Source: Nitrospira sp.
GTDB lineage: Bacteria > Nitrospirota > Nitrospiria > Nitrospirales > Nitrospiraceae
Reading direction: 5' to 3'
DNA: 11,232 bases
NCBI GenBank assembly: GCA_024998705.1
Contig: JACOEF010000443.1
Coordinates: 1-11,232, forward strand
Below are positions 5,944-11,232 of this stretch, one piece after another (the stretch's first letter is position 1; the number at the start of each line of letters is the position of its first letter). The notes under the pieces were generated by a model. It saw nothing but the letters and a program-made list of their open reading frames with translations, was not told the origin of the DNA and did no database searches. Both the position numbers and the translations under genes were made by a program.

Positions 5944-6357
5944 CTACCTGCACCACTTCAATCTGTTGGCATCGTGCGACACAATCTCACTGGCAAACGC
6001 CGCAAAGATTGTGACAGCCCCACTAAACAGAACTCCACCAATAGTCGGTAACGCATGCCACTTACCTATGGCGAAAGAAGACCAAAGAGCTAGGTCGGCA
6101 AAGATTAGGATTAGCACAAAAGCCGCAAGTGCAACGTACTTGAGAGTTAAAGGTGCGACCCGAACGGCTGAACACGTGAATGCACCGCCTAAATACATAT
6201 GCGTCATGACGTCTGCGGCAACCTTCGCTCAGCCTTCCGATGATGCCCCACGATATAAAGTAATCGATAAGTTATTGATGAAACCTCCCACGAAGCACGC
6301 TAAATAGCCGCATGCGGTGGCTACAGGGAGCGCCGCAATCCATCTGAGGATATTCAA
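5944..6357 (-). pseudogene. Four-helix membrane protein, 137 codons, interrupted by one in-frame TGA
   Basis: Reading from a TTG start at 6357 gives a coherent small membrane protein: helix 1 around LRWIAALPVATACGYLACFV, helix 2 around YLGGAFTCSAVRVAP, helix 3 LKYVALAAFVLILIFADLAL, and helix 4 LPTIGGVLFSGAVTIFAAFA. The end, SHDANRLKWCR, is polar. Forty-two codons in, between GASSEG and AKVAADVM, lies a TGA at 6229-6231. GGGGG sits 7 bases before the TTG, which supports a start well upstream of the stop. The frame is unbroken otherwise. A start at ATG 6207 would yield only the last three helices, and no good ribosome binding site precedes it. Options are a recent nonsense mutation, a sequencing error, or, far less likely, recoding. 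The family is not recognised. Confidence 0.55.
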
Positions 6358-6389
6358 CCCGCTTCCCCCTTATCGCCTAACGTATGGCA

Positions 6390-6418
6390 AAATTTGAGGA
6401 GCCCGACCCCTTTTATCC
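6390..6418. repeat. Motif related to the GACCTGACCC-type repeat
   Basis: The sequence AAATTTGAGGAGCCCGACCC followed by CTTTTATCC lies between two membrane-protein genes. It resembles GACCTGACCCTATTTTCTCC, the sequence recreated at 5123-5139 when the IS is removed. It also resembles, from memory, a motif family (GACCTGACCCC followed by T-runs) often found next to REP-associated tyrosine transposases. Only one worn copy is present, so this is a tentative match. Confidence 0.3.
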
Positions 6419-6431
6419 TTTGAAGCAGTTG

Positions 6432-6998
6432 TTAGATAGCATTTGATAATGCAAGTCCAATCACCCAGAAAACGATCGCGGAGATCAATGTGGTGATTCG
6501 TTCATCCAAACCCAGGATGCGGAAGTGTCCCGGAATTATAGTTGCGACCCCGAGGAGATACCCAAGGTTCGCAAATCCGTAGCCAAGAATAAGCACTGAT
6601 GGAGCGGGGGTGTTACTCATAGATAGAATTGCTTCCACAGGATACAGCAGGGCAAGGGGACTCAGATACGGAAACCCCCATTGCGGCAACAACGCTCGAT
6701 GCATCTCGATAAAGCGCTTCTGAGACGCCTCCATCTGATCTTCACGAGCGTAGAGCTTGAGAGTTCGGCCCAAACTCGGAACGGGCAGCAGGAACGGGCC
6801 AGTAAACCCAGCTCCAGGCATGGATTCAGATCCTTGAAGCACAACCCACGCTGGATCGTTCGTAAAGTGCTCGAACGCCTTTTCGGGAAAGGTGGCGGCG
6901 AGCTTCCAGAAGGACAGCTTCCCAAGCTTGCCGTAGAAGAGAGCGAGCCCTCCAAGAGCCGCGACGAACAGAACCAGCGCTATGATGGCGTTGCCCAT
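6432..6998 (-). CDS. Membrane protein of unknown function, 188 aa
   Basis: No family is recognised. The protein begins with a hydrophobic helix (MGNAIIALVLFVAALGGLAL), followed by a soluble part with KLGKLSFWKLAATFPEKAFE and GPFLLPVPSLGRTLKLYARE. It ends with two or three hydrophobic segments: residues about 115-133 (YLSPLALLYPVEAILSM), 138-160, and 166-188 (ITTLISAIVFWVIGLALSNA). The ATG at 6998 is chosen because the first helix begins right there and GGGG lies 5 bases upstream; the frame can be opened eight codons earlier at GTG 7022. It lies 81 bp downstream of the HEPN-like gene on the same strand, with a small palindrome in the gap. Cytoplasmic-membrane location is inferred from the helices. 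Confidence 0.65.
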   Translation of the reverse strand: MGNAIIALVLFVAALGGLALFYGKLGKLSFWKLAATFPEKAFEHFTNDPAWVVLQGSESMPGAGFTGPFLLPVPSLGRTLKLYAREDQMEASQKRFIEMHRALLPQWGFPYLSPLALLYPVEAILSMSNTPAPSVLILGYGFANLGYLLGVATIIPGHFRILGLDERITTLISAIVFWVIGLALSNAI

Positions 6999-7035
6999 GC
7001 CTGCCCCATCTTCCCCACTCACACATCTACCACGC

Positions 7036-7048
7036 TATGACTATCATA
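7036..7048. promoter_or_regulatory. Short inverted repeat TATGA-N3-TCATA upstream of the membrane-protein gene
   Basis: TATGACTATCATA sits in the 81-bp gap before the 188-aa gene and contains a TATGAT-like box on the minus strand. An operator overlapping a promoter is possible. No matching -35 box at normal spacing was found, so the call is weak. Confidence 0.25.
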
Positions 7049-7079
7049 CCTAGCGCGGGGAGCAGCAACAGTCACTCAG

Positions 7080-7688
7080 TTAGGCTTGCCCGCGCTCGTG
7101 CTTCCAAGCACTTTGCAGCGATTCGAAGGAATGAGTCGCCGTTACTGCGCCGACGAGGTGACCACATATACTGGCAACGATCCGTCGCATCGCTGCGGCT
7201 CGTTGTGTGTTCGTGAGAGCGGTGACTTCCTCGATCGACAGTTCCGAGTTGTACCGCACCATCTTGTTGACGATCTCCAAATCAAACTGCAGGCCGTGAG
7301 CGATCTGATTACGCACCTTGTTCAAGCATTCGAGTGTAGGAATGAGTGTGGGATTTGGGTGGAGGACGAACGCATGAACAAGCGTCAGTTTTTGCGCGAA
7401 TGTGAAACGCTCTTTCTCGAAATCGGTTTCGTTGTGCGCAGACATCAATAGGATGCGGTTCAGAAAGATCTCAATCACGATGTTACACTTAAGAATGAGA
7501 AGATCCAGGCGACGAGTTGCCCGAAGCTCTTGCCGCCATAGGTCGTGAAACAGACCTTCCAAGTCGTCGAGCTGTAATGATCGCTCCTTCGGGTCGATGT
7601 AATCCGCAGAACCGACGCTGTACACTCCTTGCCTCAGGAACAATTCGGCGTCGGCTTGTGTGGGTCGTCGTTTACGGAGCTTCGCCAC
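7080..7688 (-). CDS. HEPN-like protein with an R-x4-H motif, 202 aa
   Basis: The protein is helical throughout. Residues 60-82 (RLDLLILKCNIVIEIFLNRI) form a long helix, followed by FAQKLTLVHAF (97-107). The segment CLNKVRNQIAHGLQF (121-135) then places Arg126 and His131 in the R-x4-H arrangement, here RNQIAH, that marks HEPN-domain proteins. In many HEPN families (RNase toxins, CRISPR and antiviral effectors) these residues cut RNA, while others keep the fold for scaffolding. The fit is to the broad DUF4145/HEPN-like class; the precise family is not settled. The start is GTG at 7688, with only a weak ribosome binding site. A GATAAT box lies on the minus strand near 7711, without a clear -35. 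It is the first gene of the leftward block ending at 5397. Confidence 0.65.
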   Translation of the reverse strand: MAKLRKRRPTQADAELFLRQGVYSVGSADYIDPKERSLQLDDLEGLFHDLWRQELRATRRLDLLILKCNIVIEIFLNRILLMSAHNETDFEKERFTFAQKLTLVHAFVLHPNPTLIPTLECLNKVRNQIAHGLQFDLEIVNKMVRYNSELSIEEVTALTNTQRAAAMRRIVASICGHLVGAVTATHSFESLQSAWKHERGQA

Positions 7689-7877
7689 GGTTCAGTGCCT
7701 AACTATGTATTATCCCCTCTGTGTAAAATACCAATGACCTTGCGATGCAGAGTAACACCCTGTGGCATCCTGCCAGGACCACGACATAAATCCAAGGATT
7801 TCATCAAGACGTTTCGCTGGAACTCATCCTGGTGTTTTCATCTCTCTCCAGGGGGTGGCCCGCTTGGTCTCCTACTG

Positions 7878-7896
7878 TGCGCGCGTCCAACGAGGG
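7878..7896 (+). repeat. Direct repeat copy 1 (19 bp)
   Basis: TGCGCGCGTCCAACGAGGG occurs here and again, identically, at 7968-7986, 90 bp further on. This copy lacks the flanking palindrome arms, so it is probably a truncated version of the element. Confidence 0.7.
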
Positions 7897-7948
7897 CCTG
7901 TCTACAATGCTCCTTCAAAACTTGTTTGTTGCGCCTTCTCAGGAGAGA

Positions 7949-8031
7949 CAGCCGGGCTGGTTCCAATTGCGCGCGTCCAACGAGGGGAGTCTTCGACCGC
8001 GCGTTGCGCGAGCACGGAACCAGTCCGGCTG
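7949..8031. repeat. Palindromic repeat element, about 83 bp, REP-like
   Basis: The outer arms CAGCCGGGCTGGTTCC (7949-7964) and GGAACCAGTCCGGCTG (8016-8031) pair at 15 of 16 positions. Inside them, TGCGCGCGTC and GACCGCGCG continue the pairing partly. The centre holds the second copy of the 19-bp direct repeat (7968-7986). The element ends 11 bp after the TPM gene and would form a large RNA hairpin at that transcript's 3' end, so it may act as a terminator or stabiliser. It looks like a dispersed intergenic repeat, but dispersal cannot be shown from one window. Confidence 0.6.
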
Positions 8032-8042
8032 GCCCTCCCCTC

Positions 8043-8783
8043 CTACTTCCACCCCTCCCCGCTCATCCCTCCGTCGTGGCCGCCGAAGTTTCCGCCGAAA
8101 CCGCCCTGCCCGCTCCCCCAATATTCACCTCGCCGCAGACGCCCATAGGGATGGCGCAGGTCCGGTCGGCTGAGCCACCAGAGAAACCAGAGCGCGCCGC
8201 TGGCCGTGGTGATGGTGATCCAGAATCCGAGTCCGCGAAAGTGCGCTTTCTGCACGTTCGACACACGAATGTCCTGGGAGACCGATGCCAACCCCACGAC
8301 GGTTCGATAGAGTCCTTCGCCGAAGTGGCCGTTCTTAATGGCCGGGTCGAGGTATTCGTGGCCGACCTTCCCGACAACGTTCCCGCCCATCACCGGCAGC
8401 ATTCGTCGCCCCATGGTGACGGCCGCCTGCCGTTCCTGCACCACCAACAACACCAAGACCCCATGCTCATTCTGGGCCGAACCGATACCCCATTTCTGAT
8501 AGAGCCCCACTGCGTAGTCGTTGGCCGAGCCGTAGGGTTTCAGGGTGGGCACGGTGACAACGACCATTTCCACCCCGGTCTTGCGTTCAAGATCCTGGCA
8601 CACGGAACGGATTCGCGCGCGCCACTCGGCGTCGATTACCCCGGCATGGTCGCTCACATAGCCCTGCGGGTCATAGGAAGGCACCGGCTCACGAGCGATT
8701 CCGACCGGCACTGCGACGAACAACAGCAGCAGTAGGCACAGACTCACCACCGAACCGATGTTGATCCTGGATGAACGAATCAT
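8043..8783 (-). CDS. TPM-domain protein, exported or membrane-anchored, 246 aa
   Basis: The N-terminus is a signal or anchor helix (residues 11-28, SVVSLCLLLLLFVAVPVG). The TPM domain (YgcG-type) follows at about 40-165, with GYVSDHAGVID at its start, VEMVVVTVPTL, and NEHGVLVLLVVQERQAAVTM. A second hydrophobic helix is at 186-205 (FWITITTASGALWFLWWLSR). The tail is glycine-rich (GGFGGNFGGHDGGMSGEGW), the usual ending of this protein type. TPM proteins occur in the cell envelope; some, such as Psb32 in phototrophs, help repair membrane protein complexes, and others have weak phosphatase activity. The role here is unknown. The ATG at 8781-8783 overlaps the stop of the NTase-like gene by ATGA, so the two are translationally coupled. 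Length and domain order are normal for the family. Confidence 0.82.
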   Translation of the reverse strand: MIRSSRINIGSVVSLCLLLLLFVAVPVGIAREPVPSYDPQGYVSDHAGVIDAEWRARIRSVCQDLERKTGVEMVVVTVPTLKPYGSANDYAVGLYQKWGIGSAQNEHGVLVLLVVQERQAAVTMGRRMLPVMGGNVVGKVGHEYLDPAIKNGHFGEGLYRTVVGLASVSQDIRVSNVQKAHFRGLGFWITITTASGALWFLWWLSRPDLRHPYGRLRRGEYWGSGQGGFGGNFGGHDGGMSGEGWK

Positions 8784-9538
8784 CGCGGCGCCACCGTCCC
8801 ATCCGGGCGGATCAGCGCGATCAACGCCTCAAGGTTCGCCGCATACCGTTCGAATAAGCGTGGCACCTCCACCGGGCCGGGCGAAATAATACCTCGCTTC
8901 AGTTCCAACACATCGGTCAGTCCGGTGAGATCGAGCCCCGTCATCGTGCGGATCCCCGCGAGCAATGCATCCGACTGAAACAGGGCCGGCTGTCCGGCGA
9001 TCCGCTGCAGGCCGCGCAAGCAGGGCAGCAAGGCGGTCAATGAGAGCGGCAACAACATGGTCATCGCTTCTTCCGTGCCGCCGCCTTCGATATATCGTTG
9101 CCGCAGACGCACCAGGTTCCCTTGAATGCCCTGCTGCACTTGATAGGCGACATGCGTCCGGTCGATGTGCATGCCGATGAAGGGATCCCGGCCCCAGAGC
9201 ACGCGATGTTGTTCCTGAATTTCCAGGTATTCGAGCGGGAATACGGTGCCGGGCCGCGTGAGTTCAGCCTCCGTCACCAGAAGCGGCCCCACGAATTGTT
9301 CACGGCTCCATCGTTTATGCGCCTTGGCATAGCGCTTCAGGCCCTCGCGCTCGTATCCGGACAACATGAGCAAGAGATTCAGGTTCGAACGGCCGGGCAG
9401 AAACTCTCCACCCACGGCGCTGCCGTACAGTAGAATGCCTTCCAACTGCGAACCCAGCAGCGCAGTGGTTTCCTTCACGTAGCGCTTGAGCAGTTGCTGA
9501 ACCTCGGCGGGAATATCGAGTGCGGTTGGTTGCGTCAC
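8780..9538 (-). CDS. Nucleotidyltransferase-fold protein with altered catalytic residues, 252 aa
   Basis: The segment LEGILLYGSAVGGEFLPGRS followed by NLNLLLML matches the NTase-fold motif G-S-x(n)-D-x-D seen in kanamycin-nucleotidyltransferase-like proteins, including Gly39 and Ser40. The two metal-binding aspartates are replaced by Asn52 and Asn54, so the protein is probably not a normal nucleotidyltransferase. The rest is typical: LEYLEIQEQHRVLWGRDPF (residues 102-120), then a helical C-terminal half from about 138. The start GTG at 9538 is preferred over the GTG two codons upstream because AGAGG is then 5 bases away instead of 1. It leads a two-gene unit with the TPM gene. It may bind nucleotide without catalysis, or act as a scaffold; that is inference. 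Confidence 0.7.
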   Translation of the reverse strand: MTQPTALDIPAEVQQLLKRYVKETTALLGSQLEGILLYGSAVGGEFLPGRSNLNLLLMLSGYEREGLKRYAKAHKRWSREQFVGPLLVTEAELTRPGTVFPLEYLEIQEQHRVLWGRDPFIGMHIDRTHVAYQVQQGIQGNLVRLRQRYIEGGGTEEAMTMLLPLSLTALLPCLRGLQRIAGQPALFQSDALLAGIRTMTGLDLTGLTDVLELKRGIISPGPVEVPRLFERYAANLEALIALIRPDGTVAPR

Positions 9539-9563
9539 AAACACCTCTGTCGTGGTTGGGGTG

Positions 9564-9726
9564 GGATGCTGAAAAATCCCTCCAGCAGCGTTCTCGCCTC
9601 GCGTGCCGATCCGTGAAGAGTGAATCGTGAAGCGTATCTCGCGAACAGACCGCGGCCCGTTCTGAAGCGAGAGACGAACGACCCTTCACGAACGACGAAC
9701 GAAGTGAACGGCCTTTTTGTGCATCC
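9564..9726. repeat. Inverted-repeat-bounded intergenic element, 163 bp, MITE-like
   Basis: GGATGCTGAAAAA (9564-9576) opens the element, and TTTTTGTGCATCC (9714-9726) closes it in inverted form, with two central mismatches. The left end continues TCCCTCCAGCAGCGTTCTCGC, and the right end includes GGCCTTTTTG. Between them lie several GTGAAG/CTTCAC and CGAACGAC copies, e.g. CGTGAAGAGTGAATCGTGAA near 9617. From memory, similar elements recur between genes in Nitrospira genomes; that is not checked here. The GGCC-TTTTT end could also end transcription of the monooxygenase operon. Confidence 0.6.
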
Positions 9727-9766
9727 TGCGTTGTGTTGATTGTTGTCCGAACGAAACATCTCCGCC

Positions 9767-11044
9767 TTACGCGTCATCCGATGATCGCACCTGCGCGCGT
9801 GGATCGGGCAACAAGCCGGCGGCCATCACACGATCCACCAATGAAAACGGCGGGCGGCTTCGCAATCCGGCCGTGGTTAAGAGCACACGATAGCGCAGTC
9901 TGGCATTACGGTCGAGCGTCCGGAACACCCGATCCCGTAGATACGCGACGAACGGATTGCCGGTATTCCAGAATCGACATTGCTCATCGGCCAGCCGCTG
10001 CAACATCATCACGTGTGGCCGCCTCGCCACTTCAAATGCGCGCAACGACTCAGCGGAGAAGTCGTTCTTCTTCAACCAGCCGGGAATGAGATCCGCCACC
10101 ACTACCGCATCCACCATCGCCTGCATGCGCCCCTGAGACGCATGCGGGTTCATGGCATGAGCCGCATCCCCGATAAGCAGGGCGCCGTCGGCCACCCACC
10201 GATCGGTTTTGACACGTCCGGTCGGCATGTACCCAGTCTGGCTCCAATCGACCAGGCCTTCAACCACACCTTCCATACTTGGATCGATCCGGACCCAGGC
10301 TCGTCGCAACGCTTCGAGCCCGCGAGCTTTGACCGCCTCATACGATCCGGCCTTGATCATATAGAAGGCATAGACCTGTTGCCCGGCGGCGGGGAACAGG
10401 CCCAGGATTTCGCGTTGGCCCACCAGATATCGCGCCTCCTCGAAGCTTGGCGGCGCCTTGAGAATCGCAATCAGATAACTTTCGGGATACCGGTGCAATT
10501 GGGCGGTGATGCCGAGCGACTCGCGTACCTTGGAAAACGCGCCGTCGGCGCCGACGACCAGCCGTGCAGAAATATCGACCGGTTCCCCATGCCGTGTCGC
10601 CTGCAAACCGATCACCCGCGAGCCGTCCAGCCGAAGGCCGGTACACGTGGAGTCGTACCACAGCCCGCCGGGATTCTGTTTCTCCAGCGCATCCAGGATG
10701 GCATGGTGTGCCACATTCGGCAGCGTCACCAGGGCACGATTGTAAGGAGCCGGCAGATCTCCGTAGTCCACCGTGCAGAGCCGTTCGCCTCCCGACCGGC
10801 AAAAATTAAATCGCCGCACCGATCGGACGGCATGGGGAGGCAGCTTGTCCAGTAACCCCAACCGATCGAGCACCCGCTGCCCGTTCGGCTGCAGAATCTC
10901 GCCTCGCAATCCCTGCGGCGGCCCGGCAGCCCGCTCCAGCACCAGCGACCGCACCCCCTGCTGCGCAAGCATCAGCGCCAACACGGCGCCTCCACCACCT
11001 GCCCCGACAATCGCCACATCGGTCTCGATCATGACACGTCCCAT
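9767..11044 (-). CDS. FAD-dependent monooxygenase (aromatic-hydroxylase type), 425 aa
   Basis: All three FAD motifs of the PF01494-type flavin monooxygenases are present. They are GxGxxG at residues 14-19 (AIVGAGGGGAVLALMLAQQG), the DG motif at 167-168 (VVGADGAFSKVRESLGI), and the GD motif at 292-293 (ALLIGDAAHAMNPHASQGRM). Length is normal. Such enzymes use NAD(P)H and O2 to hydroxylate aromatic or quinone-like compounds; relatives act in ubiquinone synthesis, aromatic breakdown or isoprenoid reduction, and the substrate cannot be told from sequence. No membrane segment is obvious beyond the N-terminal beta-alpha-beta unit. The ATG at 11044 has AGGATGGGG upstream; a second ATG at 11032 (MIETDVAIVG) also has a GGGA site, so the true start may be four codons later. 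The gene follows the phospholipase-D-like gene by 12 bp. Confidence 0.88.
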   Translation of the reverse strand: MGRVMIETDVAIVGAGGGGAVLALMLAQQGVRSLVLERAAGPPQGLRGEILQPNGQRVLDRLGLLDKLPPHAVRSVRRFNFCRSGGERLCTVDYGDLPAPYNRALVTLPNVAHHAILDALEKQNPGGLWYDSTCTGLRLDGSRVIGLQATRHGEPVDISARLVVGADGAFSKVRESLGITAQLHRYPESYLIAILKAPPSFEEARYLVGQREILGLFPAAGQQVYAFYMIKAGSYEAVKARGLEALRRAWVRIDPSMEGVVEGLVDWSQTGYMPTGRVKTDRWVADGALLIGDAAHAMNPHASQGRMQAMVDAVVVADLIPGWLKKNDFSAESLRAFEVARRPHVMMLQRLADEQCRFWNTGNPFVAYLRDRVFRTLDRNARLRYRVLLTTAGLRSRPPFSLVDRVMAAGLLPDPRAQVRSSDDA

Positions 11045-11056
11045 GCGCGCCCCATC

Positions 11057-11232
11057 CTACTGCGTCCAGATCATGAATCGTTCGTAGTCGTCCCACATAG
11101 TGAGAAACTTCTCGCGCGCCTTCGCGGTCAATCGCGCATCGGTGATGACATCGAGGCGTTCGTCATTGTACCGATTCCCGCTCGTCGTGTGGTTGGCCGA
11201 GCCGGAGGTATTGATGGCATCGTCGATCACGA
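11057..11232 (-). CDS. Phospholipase-D-like (HKD) protein, C-terminal end, cut by the window edge
   Basis: The last 58 codons are visible. The sequence VIDDAINTSGSANHTTSGNR followed by YNDERLDVITD matches the second half of an HKD motif region: the stretch after H-x-K, containing D-x(n)-G-S-x-N and then a downstream N-D-E-R. The H-x-K part itself lies beyond the window. Members of this superfamily cut phosphodiester bonds in phospholipids or nucleic acids; which one applies here cannot be told. The ending KFLTMWDDYERFMIWTQ is short and compact. The stop (11057-11059) is only 12 bases from the monooxygenase ATG, so the two probably share an operon with this gene first. Confidence 0.7.
   Translation of the reverse strand, partial: VIDDAINTSGSANHTTSGNRYNDERLDVITDARLTAKAREKFLTMWDDYERFMIWTQ

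Larger units (their letters stand above)
7689..8042. other. 354-bp region between two minus-strand genes, carrying repeats
   Basis: The right half holds a large imperfect palindrome (7949-8031) and a truncated relative of it (from 7878). The left half should hold the promoter of the HEPN-like gene. Long plus-strand frames here are GC-rich shadows of the minus-strand genes and repeats, and none has a ribosome binding site or family pattern. Confidence 0.5.

Noticed and set aside
7878..7986. CRISPR-like repeats
   Set aside because: Only two copies are present, with 71 bases between them, and one copy sits inside a palindrome; there are no cas genes.
7629..8735. Plus-strand frame of 368 aa
   Set aside because: Antisense to the TPM-domain gene and running through the palindromic repeats; a GC-driven shadow.
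7080..9538. HepT-MntA toxin-antitoxin pairing of the HEPN-like and NTase-like genes
   Set aside because: The genes are separated by the TPM gene and a repeat region, belong to different transcription units, and the NTase lacks its D-x-D residues.
9980..10855. Plus-strand frame of 291 aa
   Set aside because: Antisense shadow of the FAD-dependent monooxygenase, whose motifs are complete on the minus strand.

Overview
The window looks like chromosomal DNA of a moderately GC-rich bacterium. Several small proteins and intergenic repeats resemble, from memory only, those of Nitrospira-type nitrite oxidisers. No rRNA, tRNA or housekeeping marker is present, so this is a suggestion rather than an identification. 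There is no CRISPR array, prophage or plasmid module.

Layout. The left edge (1-262, minus) holds the start of a universal-stress-protein gene. Two small minus-strand genes follow: a one-helix membrane protein (788-982) and a soluble unknown (1113-1469). The 500 bp after that look decayed. A plus-strand run then carries two small, overlapping Nitrospira-like genes (2006-2613), a ketosteroid-isomerase/NTF2-like pseudogene with an in-frame stop, and a VapBC-type toxin-antitoxin pair (3050-3702) with its own candidate promoter.

Directly after the toxin lies an apparently intact IS3-family element (3870-5120). It has terminal inverted repeats, an ACC target duplication, orfA and orfB, and an A7 frameshift site. 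It sits inside an older repeat whose ends share CCTATTTTCTC in inverted orientation.

The minus-strand block 5397-7688 holds four little-known genes: a protein with ADP-ribosyltransferase-like sequence hallmarks, a four-helix membrane protein interrupted by TGA, a second membrane protein, and a HEPN-like protein with an R-x4-H motif. This is the best candidate for an undescribed functional group, but shared function is inference.

The right third reads leftward. A phospholipase-D-like gene (cut by the window edge) and an FAD-dependent monooxygenase form one likely operon. A 163-bp inverted-repeat element separates them from a second pair, an NTase-fold protein with altered catalytic residues and an exported TPM-domain protein, which overlap by ATGA. 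A large palindromic repeat follows the TPM gene.
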